A stretch of DNA of 64,000 bases, from the NCBI GenBank assembly GCA_016699165.1, contig CP064963.1, positions 1,178,001 to 1,242,000 of the forward strand. The letters run 5' to 3'. Made by a program: the position numbers and the translations under genes. This stretch comes from Candidatus Melainabacteria bacterium. Its GTDB lineage: Bacteria; Cyanobacteriota; Vampirovibrionia; Obscuribacterales; Obscuribacteraceae. Below, piece after piece: positions 44,637 to 54,243 of the stretch. The notes under the pieces are model-generated. The model saw nothing but the letters and a program-made list of their open reading frames with translations, was not told where the DNA came from and made no database searches. The number at the start of each line of letters is the position of its first letter. Within the stretch, counting starts at the first letter, position 1.

Positions 44637-45218
44637 TCAATTCAATATGCTGTCGGGGTTGGGAACTACACCGGCAGCAATTTTTTTGACATGATCAAAC
44701 ACTTCTTCTTCGTGACGAAAAGCGGCTTGCCGTCCAGCATTGTATATCAGATAAATTACAGCAAGTGCACCCAATACAAAGAGCCACATCGTTGTATCAA
44801 CCACGAAATGCAAAAACATCATTAAAAGAACAAAACCGCAAATTCCCACTCCAACATACACCGCATATTTTCCGACTAGCACACCGGGATTATCGATAAA
44901 TCGCACTTCGACGATGGTTCGCGATTTATTTCCAGTCTTTATTTCACTCACTTTACCTTGCAGTTCACGCACATATTGACCGGGCATGCCAAAGATTTTT
45001 TTCTTCAAAGAAAAATGCTCGCCCATCACAAAGCCTTTGAAAATTTTACCGCCTGGCGTTTCTCCCGGTTCAAGCACATTTGAGGGGAGATCGGCTGTTA
45101 GTTTTATTTGCTCAAGGAAATCTTTAGCCGACATACACGATTCGATACTATAGGTGTATTTTGCACCCAAGTAATCGAGCATTATGACAGTATTCTGGTT
45201 CGTGTTTGCATCTGGCAT
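44637..45218 (-). CDS. Hypothetical membrane protein
   Basis: 193 residues. A soluble N-terminal part contains PLS-free beta strands (FKGFVMGEHFSLKKKIFGMP, then RTIVEVRFIDNPG). Two adjacent membrane helices follow (VYVGVGICGFVLLMMFLHFV, TTMWLFVLGALAVIYLIYNA) and a charged C-terminus. It resembles the next gene upstream in layout and in the order of elements, suggesting paralogues. Function unknown. Confidence 0.6.
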   Translation of the reverse strand: MPDANTNQNTVIMLDYLGAKYTYSIESCMSAKDFLEQIKLTADLPSNVLEPGETPGGKIFKGFVMGEHFSLKKKIFGMPGQYVRELQGKVSEIKTGNKSRTIVEVRFIDNPGVLVGKYAVYVGVGICGFVLLMMFLHFVVDTTMWLFVLGALAVIYLIYNAGRQAAFRHEEEVFDHVKKIAAGVVPNPDSILN

Positions 45219-45247
45219 TCAAGAAGAATACCCTTTTTGGTTAAGCC

Positions 45248-45811
45248 TCAAACCATTACTTTGGTTTTTCGACCGCACGCCATATCAAGCAAAAACTGCT
45301 CTATTTGTGCTTCTTGCCTCTTTCCTTCGGCGAGCATAAGCTGCGCAATATAAAGACTGAACATTACAATCATAAAAATCATCACGAAATCATCGTAGCC
45401 ACCAGGGGCGATACCATGCATTAATGCTGCACCCACTTTTGAAGTAAACAGAGCCATGACAGCTATGAACCAGGCACCAAAAATTGTTCGCGCCATGCCG
45501 CTCATTTCCATTCGATATTGAATTAGACAACCACCATCCATGGCAATAACACGACCGTGCATTGTGCGCACAAACGGATTGAGCATACTTGTGTAAGTAA
45601 TTTTGAAATTGTTTTGATTCACATTGCCTTTGAATCTTTTGCAAGTCAAAGATGGATTTGGGCGTAACTGAGCTGCTTCTGTGACTCGCGAGAGCATCGC
45701 TAAAATTTCCCAAGCCACTAGCTGCGACTTAAGTTGCATCAAATCGGCGGCGCCATGAGTTAACTCATGCGAGACGTCAGTTGACGGACGACGAGAAGTC
45801 AGTGTTGACAT
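45248..45811 (-). CDS. Hypothetical membrane protein, probable paralogue of its neighbour
   Basis: 187 residues. The central part (NNFKITYTSMLNPFVRTMHG, RVIAMDGGCLIQYRMEMS) precedes two membrane helices (TIFGAWFIAVMALFTSKVGA and DFVMIFMIVMFSLYIAQLML). A charged C-terminus contains EIEQFLLD-like residues. The layout parallels the gene at 44637-45218, 29 bases downstream. No known family. Confidence 0.6.
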   Translation of the reverse strand: MSTLTSRRPSTDVSHELTHGAADLMQLKSQLVAWEILAMLSRVTEAAQLRPNPSLTCKRFKGNVNQNNFKITYTSMLNPFVRTMHGRVIAMDGGCLIQYRMEMSGMARTIFGAWFIAVMALFTSKVGAALMHGIAPGGYDDFVMIFMIVMFSLYIAQLMLAEGKRQEAQIEQFLLDMACGRKTKVMV

Positions 45812-45889
45812 GGATTCCCAGACTCCAAAAGGCTACCACTTGACAATTTAACATCTAAATGTAGATATACAAGCCTTTACTAAGTAAAT

Positions 45890-47134
45890 CTAATATTCGT
45901 ATGGAAAGCGCATCAACTTATATTCGGCCTTTTCTACATCGATGATTGCAAGAAAGCGGTCGAAATCTTTGACTATACGAGGATCACCAGAAAAGCCTGA
46001 GAGTAGACAAATCCTGCCATCTTCAAGCGGCAATGAGCGGTATTCCTTTGATTTCTTGACGAAATCCAGATTATCTAAAACCTTAATCCATCTATCATCA
46101 ATCAATTTAAGAAGAACTCCATTCTGGGTCAAAACCAATGGCTCATTTCCTTTATCGAAGATTATGGATTTGATGTCTTTCAAATCATGATGCTTCCACT
46201 TTCCAGCAGCCATTCTAGTCGCGACGCCAGTCTTGGTCCAAACGAGCGGATTGTCGTTTTTGTCGAAAAAGAGTTCCTTTATTCCGGCAACATCATATTT
46301 TGCAATTTCTTGCCCCATACTACGACAGGTGAGCTCATCGCCGGCTCCAATCCAGCTCCATAAGCGATTGTGATTGTCCTGTACCGCACGAAGACCTAGC
46401 ATTCCATGACCTTCACGCTCTTTCACTACTTTAGTCTCATGCGTTTTGAGATTAAAGATATAGTCCGAATCAGATGCGTCTTGCACCCAAAGCTTCTCGC
46501 CTTCCTTATTTTCAATCGAAGGCGAATACTCTGACAAACTAGAGGTCTCAAACCACTTTGATAGTTTTAGTTTGGCCTCCGGGCCTGCAAGTACTTTTCC
46601 ATCGGAGATATCCCAGCGCAAAAGTCTATTGGAATAAACTACAAACAAGCTATTTTGATTCAAAAATGGATGGGGAATGGTGATCAAGTTTTTATCAAAT
46701 TTAAATGGCAAAGTCACTGTTACTTCAGGTCCAGAGCCATTCACAATTACCGAGTAATGATTATTATCATGGACTAAAAAAAGGGTAGCTTTTCCGAAAT
46801 GCTCCCAGTAGCGAATCCTCTGATTTTTAGCAGCAATCTGATATGGAGCTAAGGTCAAACTGCCCAAATTGACTTTGTAAAACACATCATCTTCGTCCCA
46901 TGGATCGTCTTCAAAAGTTCTCGTAGCTAATACGCAATCTCCATTGATATAAAAGATTTCGGTCAACGAATCCCATTTCCCGGGTAATTTGTCTAGAACC
47001 ACTCGAGTACATCGAGCGTTCGTTTGTCGAATACTCTTCTTAGGTTTCTCAGCATGCGGAGAACAACTAACCAGCGAAAAAGCGCAGGCCAGTCCCACCA
47101 GAACGCAATGCAATTTTAAAACCAGGTCTTTCAT
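45890..47134 (-). CDS. Lipoprotein, tandem paralogue 2
   Basis: 414 residues. Lipobox FSLVSC (Cys24), then a region rich in beta-strand repeats, such as YINGDCVLATRTFEDD, LNQNSLFVVYSNRLLRWD and KNDNPLVWTKTGVATRM, that suggest a propeller-like fold. It shares order and wording with the next gene upstream (for example NQRIRYWEHFGKATLFLV versus NQKLEYLMDFDKKAVFLV). Six bases separate the two. Surface-exposed function unknown. Confidence 0.7.
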   Translation of the reverse strand: MKDLVLKLHCVLVGLACAFSLVSCSPHAEKPKKSIRQTNARCTRVVLDKLPGKWDSLTEIFYINGDCVLATRTFEDDPWDEDDVFYKVNLGSLTLAPYQIAAKNQRIRYWEHFGKATLFLVHDNNHYSVIVNGSGPEVTVTLPFKFDKNLITIPHPFLNQNSLFVVYSNRLLRWDISDGKVLAGPEAKLKLSKWFETSSLSEYSPSIENKEGEKLWVQDASDSDYIFNLKTHETKVVKEREGHGMLGLRAVQDNHNRLWSWIGAGDELTCRSMGQEIAKYDVAGIKELFFDKNDNPLVWTKTGVATRMAAGKWKHHDLKDIKSIIFDKGNEPLVLTQNGVLLKLIDDRWIKVLDNLDFVKKSKEYRSLPLEDGRICLLSGFSGDPRIVKDFDRFLAIIDVEKAEYKLMRFPYEY

Positions 47135-47140
47135 TCGATA

Positions 47141-48319
47141 CTATTTTAGTTGAAATGGAAAACGCATGACCTCGAATTCTTTTTTGTCGATGTCGATAAT
47201 TTTCAAAATCGGGTCATCGACCTTGATATCCCTCGGGTTAGCGTCGAATCTCCAGAACAAACAAATCCTGCCATCTTCTAGTGCAATTGCATTTGCCCAT
47301 CCAAGAGTTTTCTGGGCAAACTCGGGACTTGCAATCAACTGAACCCATTTGTCTCCAATCAATTTTAGAATCGTTCCACTCTTGGTCCATATCATTAAAT
47401 TTCCCTTTTTATCAAAGAATGGATTTTGAATACCAGCTATTTCGTATTTTGCAACTACACTTCCTTTTTCACTGCAGGTCAGTTCAAAGATAGCTGTATC
47501 AAGTGTGTTACCCGAGTTCTTATGGGATACATCCCAGTGCCAGGTACGTCCGATCTTATCTCGCAGATAGTTTCGATCATGCATATTTGAGTGGTCGCCT
47601 TGTTTAACCACGATTGTTTTTTTCCTTTTCAAATCAAAGAGAAGTTCTTCTCCGCCATCGTTAATCAAGTGAAGTTTGTCGCCTTCAATTTTGTCGATCC
47701 AGGGCATGCAACAACCTCCCGGCTCGTATCCAAAACTGGTTTTAATTACCGGACGAGATTGAGCTTTCCCTTTCTCAATAACCCACTGCAAAAGTCTGCC
47801 GTCAGTGTAGACAAAGAGTCTATTCTGGTCTAAAAAAATTCGAGAACGATAAATTGATTCATTACTCTCAAATGGCACTGGAATATTTATTGTGTTTCCA
47901 GAATTTTTAAAAACTATTGAAAAATGTCCTTTGCTCGAAACAAGAAATACTGCCTTTTTATCAAAGTCCATTAAGTACTCAAGCTTTTGATTTTTGACGA
48001 GAATAGAATTTTGATAGGGACTTAGAGTCAAATCTTTCAGGTTCAATTTATAGAGCAAAGATTCGTCTTCACCGCTTTTTCTATCCAACACCTCAGTTTC
48101 TAAAACGTACTCCCCGTCAACAAAAGACAGACTCTGCAAGCACTGAGTCGGTCCCGGCAGTATTCGCACGACATCTCTGGTGCATCGAGGACCTGACTCT
48201 TTGACTTTTTGTTCTTCGACTTTCGGCTTCTCTGCTACACGAGGAGCGCAACTAACCAGCGCAAAAACGCAGGCAATTCCTGCTAAAACAAGAACTAAAT
48301 GACGAACTGAATTTTTCAT
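47141..48319 (-). CDS. Lipoprotein, tandem paralogue 1
   Basis: 392 residues. Lipobox FALVSC (Cys24). Beta-rich segments parallel those of the downstream copy: KNQKLEYLMDFDKKAVFLV, FLDQNRLFVYTDGRLLQW and FDKKGNLMIWTKSGTILKL. A Cys pair (GGCCMPW) is unique to this copy. It starts six bases after asnB, so asnB and both lipoproteins are probably one transcript. Confidence 0.7.
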   Translation of the reverse strand: MKNSVRHLVLVLAGIACVFALVSCAPRVAEKPKVEEQKVKESGPRCTRDVVRILPGPTQCLQSLSFVDGEYVLETEVLDRKSGEDESLLYKLNLKDLTLSPYQNSILVKNQKLEYLMDFDKKAVFLVSSKGHFSIVFKNSGNTINIPVPFESNESIYRSRIFLDQNRLFVYTDGRLLQWVIEKGKAQSRPVIKTSFGYEPGGCCMPWIDKIEGDKLHLINDGGEELLFDLKRKKTIVVKQGDHSNMHDRNYLRDKIGRTWHWDVSHKNSGNTLDTAIFELTCSEKGSVVAKYEIAGIQNPFFDKKGNLMIWTKSGTILKLIGDKWVQLIASPEFAQKTLGWANAIALEDGRICLFWRFDANPRDIKVDDPILKIIDIDKKEFEVMRFPFQLK

Positions 48320-48325
48320 TCAATA

Positions 48326-50305
48326 CTATTTTAAGGCCAGAGTGCTTCTAAGACCCAGGTCATCGCTTACATTTTGCCCGTCGGCAAAATACTTATCCCA
48401 CCAACATTGGAACATGAGCATAGTCCAGAGTTCTTTGCGGCGGTCGGCGCGTTTGTTCATGTGATCATCGAGCAAACCACTTACTGTGTTCCACTGAAAA
48501 ATATTCTGTTCGCCGATATATTCGCGAGACAAAAGTCTGTCCACAAGCGGCTTCAAATCAGATTGTAGCCAGCGTGCAACTGGAATACCAAATCCTTTTT
48601 TGGGTCGCTCAACAATACTTTCTGGCAAATATTCACCGGCTAGTTTGCGCAAAAGATATTTAGTTCTGAAGCCTTTTAGTTTCAAGTCTGGCGGCAACTG
48701 GCGCGCAAATTCGACGACAGGAAAAGCAAGAAACGGTACACGAACTTCTAAAGACGCAGCCATCGAAGCACGGTCTGATTTTACAAGCAAGTCATCGGCT
48801 AGATAAGTGAGCAAATCCAGGTGCATGATGCTGTTAATCAGGCTTCCCGAACCTCCGATTTTTCTTCCGACGTGACCAAAATAATCCCAGTCTATTTGGT
48901 CGACTAATTTTTCATAAGTGACAGGCTCGGCTCCAGCCAGTTTCTGTCTGAATTCTTGCGTGAACAAGTCTTTGTGTTTTTCTGGAGCGATACTTCCCAT
49001 CCAGCGGAAATGACGCTCAGCAGCGTCTTTATCTACGCTTCCAAGAAAACGTTTTACTTTGAAATCAAAACTCAAATTGTTGTGCGAAACAGGAAGCATC
49101 GAAACCATAGGGTTAATGAGCCTGTGCAAGACACCAGACGGAATAATATTGAAATATCCAGCCAAATTATGCGCCAAATATGTTGGATACCCGCCCAAAA
49201 GCTCGTCGCCAGCATCGCCAGAAAGCGCCACTGTTACATGCTCTTTGGTCATCTTGGATAATAAATAAGTGGGAATGATAGACGCATCTGCAAGCGGTTC
49301 GTCGAGATACTCCCAAATCTTCGAAAGAGACGCAACAATATCGTCTGCCTTGAAGCGCATCATTGTGTGCTTTGTACCGATGTGGTCAGCCACTGCTTGA
49401 GCGTGCGTCGACTCATCGAATGAGGCTTCTTCAAATCCAATAGAAAATGTCTGGAGCTTATGGCTTACATGCTTCGATGCCATGGCAGTAATAATCGAAG
49501 AATCGATGCCTCCAGACAAAAAGACACCTAGGGGTACATCAGAAATCAGTCTCAGTTTGATAGATTCATCGAGCAATTCTTTTAAGCGAGTAAGTGCTTC
49601 GCGTTCGCCCATTTGATTTTCCTGGCGAGGAATTTGCCAGTAGGTCTTGGTTTTGATTTGGCCGTTTTCTACCAATAAATAAGACGCGGGCGGCAATTTG
49701 TTGATGCCGGCAAAAATTGAGCGCGGCGCCGGGACATATTCAAGCGCCATGTACTGACGCAGGGCGAAACTATCGACCTCTTTTTTGAAGCCAGGAAAAG
49801 CGAGGATGCCTTTTATTTCAGAACAAAAAACCAGGTGATTATTGACTATGGCGTAATGCAGCGGTTTTTCGCCCATACGGTCGCGGGCAATTAAGAGGCG
49901 CTTTTGATTCTTGTCGTAGATGGCAAAAGCAAACATGCCTTCCAGGTGGTCGAGACACGAAAGACCGTGTTCCTGATATAAATGTAAGATAACTTCGGTG
50001 TCTGTGCCGGTTTTGAATTTATAGCCCTTCTGCAATAGCGCTGCTTTGAGGGCGTGAAAGTTATATATCTCGCCGTTGAATACAATCCAGACCGAATCGT
50101 CTTCGTTTGAGATGGGTTGTTTGCCGGTGCTTAAATCTATTATAGAAAGACGAGTCATGCCCAAGGCTGACGGTCCGACTACCTGCATGCCCCATTCGTC
50201 TGGTCCTCTGTGCTTGATTGAGTCGCACATCAAAGCCAGGGGAATTTTGTCGCCGGTCTCCACAGGGTTCCCCGTGAGATTCATATAACCGGCAATTCCA
50301 CACAT
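48326..50305 (-). CDS. asnB: Glutamine-hydrolysing asparagine synthetase family protein
   Basis: 659 residues. The N-terminal glutaminase has Cys2 (MCGIAGYMN), RLSIIDLSTGKQPI, FNGEIYNF and the TDTEVIL loop. The synthetase domain carries the pyrophosphate motif SGGIDSS at 264-270 and ALSGDAGDELLGGY. It amidates Asp, or an uronic or acyl substrate in polysaccharide-linked members of the family. The adjacent glycosyltransferases on the other strand make a surface-glycan role plausible, though housekeeping asparagine synthesis cannot be excluded. Confidence 0.93.
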   Translation of the reverse strand: MCGIAGYMNLTGNPVETGDKIPLALMCDSIKHRGPDEWGMQVVGPSALGMTRLSIIDLSTGKQPISNEDDSVWIVFNGEIYNFHALKAALLQKGYKFKTGTDTEVILHLYQEHGLSCLDHLEGMFAFAIYDKNQKRLLIARDRMGEKPLHYAIVNNHLVFCSEIKGILAFPGFKKEVDSFALRQYMALEYVPAPRSIFAGINKLPPASYLLVENGQIKTKTYWQIPRQENQMGEREALTRLKELLDESIKLRLISDVPLGVFLSGGIDSSIITAMASKHVSHKLQTFSIGFEEASFDESTHAQAVADHIGTKHTMMRFKADDIVASLSKIWEYLDEPLADASIIPTYLLSKMTKEHVTVALSGDAGDELLGGYPTYLAHNLAGYFNIIPSGVLHRLINPMVSMLPVSHNNLSFDFKVKRFLGSVDKDAAERHFRWMGSIAPEKHKDLFTQEFRQKLAGAEPVTYEKLVDQIDWDYFGHVGRKIGGSGSLINSIMHLDLLTYLADDLLVKSDRASMAASLEVRVPFLAFPVVEFARQLPPDLKLKGFRTKYLLRKLAGEYLPESIVERPKKGFGIPVARWLQSDLKPLVDRLLSREYIGEQNIFQWNTVSGLLDDHMNKRADRRKELWTMLMFQCWWDKYFADGQNVSDDLGLRSTLALK

Positions 50306-50439
50306 TTTGTTTTACCCTACAACTAACAAAAACGCCCACATACAAATGATGCGACACATGATGCGACAAATCATTACCGCGAATATGAAAAGTTCTCAAG
50401 GTGGAGCATCAAATCGCTAATTAAAGGCATAATTGACGG

Positions 50440-51498
50440 ATGCCAAGTTTAACACCCATAACCGAACCAAATATCTCACAAGTCAATGTAGTTGACTGCG
50501 CTCCAGGCTCTGATGCCTTGAAAGAGTTGCGCGACGACATGACCATACCGGAAATTTCTGTAATCATTCCGGTATATAACGAAGAGGATAACCTAGAGCT
50601 GCTCTATGAAAAGCTTCTCATTTCACTCACGGGTACAAAGCGAACCTGGGAAGTGATTCTAATCGACGACGGCTCCAAAGACACGTCCTTTGCTGAGTTG
50701 CAAAAACTTGCAGCCAACGACAAGCGAATAAAAGTAGTGCGCTTCGTGCGTAACTACGGGCAGACTGCAGCACTTGCAGCAGGTATCGAACATGCGCAAG
50801 GCAAAGTAATCATCCCGATGGATGCTGACTTGCAAAATGATCCTGCCGACATCAATGCCTTGCTCGACAAAATTGACGAAGGCTACGACGTTGTTTCGGG
50901 CTGGCGCAAAGATAGAAAAGACGGGCTCTGGCTCAGACTTATTCCATCGTGGACTGCAAACAAAATCATTTCGTATATATCAAAAGTACAATTGCACGAT
51001 TATGGCTGCTCGCTCAAAGCTTATCGTCGCGAAGTTATAAAAGACGTAAGGCTCTATGGCGAAATGCACCGCTTCGTGCCGATTTACGCCACATGGCAGG
51101 GTGCCAAAGTAACTGAAATTCCAGTTACTCACCACGCAAGACAATATGGACAATCTAAATACGGTATCAATCGCACATTCAAAGTTGTGCTTGATTTGAT
51201 TACGGTTAAATTCATGTCCACTTATTTCACCAAGCCTATTTATGTTTTTGGAACTGCAGGCATGATGTCATTCTTGACCGGAATGGCTGCTTTTGTCTGG
51301 ATGCTAGTTTTGAAATTTGCCTATCACACCACTTTCATCGAAACACCACTGCCGGTGCTTGTATGTATGTTTGTGATGCTTGGAGTTCAGTTTATATTGA
51401 TGGGCTTGCTTGCTGAGATTTTAATGCGGACCTATCACGAGTCGCAAGACAAGAAGATTTACAGCGTAGGCGAATCGATTAACATCAAAAAATCATGA
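50440..51498 (+). CDS. Polyprenyl-phosphate glycosyltransferase (GT2, GtrB/ArnC-like)
   Basis: 352 residues. GT2 signature: SVIIPVYNEEDNLELL, LIDDGSKDTSF, and the metal-binding DADLQNDP. Substrate-side elements are GWRKDRKDG and DYGCSLKAYRREV. Two C-terminal helices (~250-275 and 290-315) anchor it. It probably loads a sugar onto undecaprenyl phosphate at the inner membrane. It overlaps the next GT by four bases (ATGA), and such pairs commonly act together. Confidence 0.92.
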   Translation: MPSLTPITEPNISQVNVVDCAPGSDALKELRDDMTIPEISVIIPVYNEEDNLELLYEKLLISLTGTKRTWEVILIDDGSKDTSFAELQKLAANDKRIKVVRFVRNYGQTAALAAGIEHAQGKVIIPMDADLQNDPADINALLDKIDEGYDVVSGWRKDRKDGLWLRLIPSWTANKIISYISKVQLHDYGCSLKAYRREVIKDVRLYGEMHRFVPIYATWQGAKVTEIPVTHHARQYGQSKYGINRTFKVVLDLITVKFMSTYFTKPIYVFGTAGMMSFLTGMAAFVWMLVLKFAYHTTFIETPLPVLVCMFVMLGVQFILMGLLAEILMRTYHESQDKKIYSVGESINIKKS

Positions 51499-53174
51499 TC
51501 GCAGGTTCTACCAAACCAAATATTGCAGCCCCGATAGAATCGCAAAAGCTAGTCGATAAGATTGAGCCTAAAAAATTCGATTGGAAAAATCTGGTGCTTT
51601 TCACAGTGGTGTTCAGTCTTGCCTGTCTCACTTATTTTTCGTGGCTAGATAAGTTCCCGCTTTTCAATCCCGATGAAGCGCTTTATGCAGAGCCGGCAAG
51701 AGAAATGAATGAGCTTGGCGAATATGTCACCACTTATTTGAATTATCAAGTTCGATACACCAAGCCACCTTTGTGCATCTGGGCAATGGCTTTAGCGTAC
51801 AAAGCATTTGGTGCAACAGAGTGGGCAGCGCGCATGTTTAGCGCGGCGTGCGGATCTATTTTGGTTGGTGCGACATATTTATTAGTCCAGAAATATGCCA
51901 GTAAAAAGACTGCGCTATTAGCAGCGATGTTCTTATTGACCGCGCCATTGTATCTAGCTTCGTCCAAACTAGCTATAACTGATATTCCGCTTGCATTGTT
52001 TGTAACTGGTTCGCTCTTTAGTTTCTTTCATTCATACGAGCAAAAACTAAAATCTTACAAGTGGCTTGCCTGGTGCCTTTTAGGCTTTGGTGTAATGACC
52101 AAAGGTCCTGTGGCTGTAATTTTAGTGGTGGCAGTTCTCTTCTTTTATCATCTTATAAACAGAGACCTGTGGCCAGCACTCAAATACTATAATCCAATTA
52201 CTGGGGCACTTGTGGTCGGAGCTATTGCCCTGCCCTGGTTTTGCTACGAGATTTATATCACCAAAGGCGAGTACTACTACGCATTTTTGGTGCGCGAAAA
52301 CTTACAGCGTTTTACAAGTGTAGTCGACCATAAATATCCCTGGTGGTATCACTTTGCTGCCATGTATGGTGGCTTTATGCCCTGGTCTTTGCTTTTGCCT
52401 GCGGCTTATTTCAAGTTCGCAAGACCAAGTAAGCCCATTAGTCCCGAGGCGAAATTGGGATTGTTTGCTGCTGTTACGTCTTTGGTTATTCTTTTGTTTT
52501 TCAGCTCTAGCGTGTCTAAGTTATTGCCATACACATTGCCGGCATTTCCAGCCAATGCCATTCTTGCGGCACTTGGTGTATCTTATCTTTTAAACAAGAA
52601 AATACTTTGGCCTGTGCAAGTTATGTTTGCCGGATTATGCATTACTGCCGTTGCAGCTGTATTTTTGGCACCATATATAGTGGATAGAATTCGCGATTGT
52701 CCAATTGCTCTTGCTTATGAAATTGTGGGTGCTGCCTTTCTGATTGGCACTGTTTCGTTTATAAGTCTCGTTGCCTCACGCGTCACTAAAACGCTTACAC
52801 CGTCTCTTCTTGCCCTTAGCGGCTTAATGGTCGGTTGTGTTGTATTTGCCGGACCAAACGCCATTAGTATCTTTAATAAAGACTGGGAAGAGACACCGCT
52901 TAGTTTCGTTCAATACGCAGCAAACACGAGCGAGCCCATTGTTATTTATCAAGTGAGAAAACCTTCCGCGCCTTTTTATGCCAAGCGCAAAGTGGAAGTA
53001 ATACCAGATTTGCCTGCTATGCAAAAAGCGGCACCAACACTTAAATCGGCTTATTTAATCGCTCGCACAGACAAAGAGCCAGAGCTTAAGTCGGTGCTTG
53101 GAAATAGATTTAAAATCAGAGTGAAACAGGGTCGCTTTATGTTGGCTCAAATCGAGAAAACGCCGGGGCTTTAG
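51495..53174 (+). CDS. GT-C glycosyltransferase (ArnT/PMT superfamily)
   Basis: 559 residues with about 11 membrane helices. The first periplasmic loop has FNPDEALYAEPAREM with the catalytic-type Asp, and TKPPLCIWAMAL, the ArnT/GT39/GT83 hallmark. It probably moves a sugar from the lipid carrier made by the preceding GT2 onto an outer acceptor such as lipid A or protein. The acceptor is unknown. Confidence 0.9.
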   Translation: MIAGSTKPNIAAPIESQKLVDKIEPKKFDWKNLVLFTVVFSLACLTYFSWLDKFPLFNPDEALYAEPAREMNELGEYVTTYLNYQVRYTKPPLCIWAMALAYKAFGATEWAARMFSAACGSILVGATYLLVQKYASKKTALLAAMFLLTAPLYLASSKLAITDIPLALFVTGSLFSFFHSYEQKLKSYKWLAWCLLGFGVMTKGPVAVILVVAVLFFYHLINRDLWPALKYYNPITGALVVGAIALPWFCYEIYITKGEYYYAFLVRENLQRFTSVVDHKYPWWYHFAAMYGGFMPWSLLLPAAYFKFARPSKPISPEAKLGLFAAVTSLVILLFFSSSVSKLLPYTLPAFPANAILAALGVSYLLNKKILWPVQVMFAGLCITAVAAVFLAPYIVDRIRDCPIALAYEIVGAAFLIGTVSFISLVASRVTKTLTPSLLALSGLMVGCVVFAGPNAISIFNKDWEETPLSFVQYAANTSEPIVIYQVRKPSAPFYAKRKVEVIPDLPAMQKAAPTLKSAYLIARTDKEPELKSVLGNRFKIRVKQGRFMLAQIEKTPGL

Positions 53175-53177
53175 AGA

Positions 53178-54218
53178 ATGGCAAGAAAAATACTTATCAC
53201 AGGCGGTGCCGGATTCATCGGTAGTCATCTGAGTGAGCGCTGTATTGCACATGGTGACAGTGTGGTGGCACTGGATAATTTCAATAACTTCTATAATCCC
53301 GATGTAAAACGCAAAAATATAGAAGGCTTGCTCAAGTCTGATAGATACAAATTAGTAGAAGGCGACATTCGCAATGTGGATGATCTAGCCGAAGCATTTA
53401 ACCATGGACCTTTTGATATTGTGGTACACCTAGCCGCTATGGCTGGTGTTAGACCTTCACTTGAGCAGCCCACACTGTACATGGATGTAAATGTACTTGG
53501 CACTCAAAGACTAATTGATTGTATGGTGGCACAAAAGAAATTGCCGTTTTTTGCCATGGCATCATCAAGCTCAGTTTATGGAGAGCGTGATGGCAAGCCC
53601 TTTAAAGAATCGGATATTACCGACCGACCTATTTCACCTTATGCGGCATCTAAAGTTGCTTGCGAAATGATTGCTCACGCTGCATTTTTCGCTCATAAAT
53701 TATCGACAGTCTGTCTGCGCTTCTTCACTGTTTATGGACCGCGTCAAAGACCCGATTTAGCAATACACAAGTTTTGCAAATTGATAGACAACGACGAGCC
53801 AATTGAGCTTTATGGCGATGGCACTACAATGCGCGATTACACTTTTATCGATGATATCGTAGGTGGTATCGAAGGTGTGATGGCTTTGGCAGATCGTGAG
53901 CCTTTATTTGAAATACTCAATTTAGGACGAAGCGAGCCGGTGAAACTATCCAAGATGGTCGAGTGCATCGAGTCGTCTTTGGGCAAAAAGGCTCAAATTG
54001 TATATAAACCTCGCCAGACCGGTGACGTGACCAACACATTTGCAAATATAGAAAAAGCTCAGAAACTAATAGGTTATAAACCTCAAACAAGCATCGAGAA
54101 AGGGATAGACGCCCTGGTTAGGTGGCATCTGGCGAATAAAAATTCAGACTCATCTAATCGCATTAAAGCTTACTCATCAAAAGGCTCTGGTTCCACCTCC
54201 AAAGAAGCATTAGAATAG
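53178..54218 (+). CDS. NAD-dependent nucleotide-sugar epimerase (UDP-GlcA 4-epimerase-like)
   Basis: 346 residues. Rossmann GGAGFIGSH, the loop ALDNFNNFYNPDVK, MAGVRPSLEQP (typical of UDP-glucuronate epimerases), catalytic Ser/Thr in ASSSSVYGE and YAASK. RFFTVYGPRQRPDLA follows. Length fits. It starts three bases after the GT-C stop. The C-terminal ~25 residues are Ser/Lys-rich and extra. Galacturonate supply for the nearby transferases is a reasonable inference. Confidence 0.9.
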   Translation: MARKILITGGAGFIGSHLSERCIAHGDSVVALDNFNNFYNPDVKRKNIEGLLKSDRYKLVEGDIRNVDDLAEAFNHGPFDIVVHLAAMAGVRPSLEQPTLYMDVNVLGTQRLIDCMVAQKKLPFFAMASSSSVYGERDGKPFKESDITDRPISPYAASKVACEMIAHAAFFAHKLSTVCLRFFTVYGPRQRPDLAIHKFCKLIDNDEPIELYGDGTTMRDYTFIDDIVGGIEGVMALADREPLFEILNLGRSEPVKLSKMVECIESSLGKKAQIVYKPRQTGDVTNTFANIEKAQKLIGYKPQTSIEKGIDALVRWHLANKNSDSSNRIKAYSSKGSGSTSKEALE

Positions 54219-54243
54219 TCAAGAACCAGTATAAGGCAATCCC

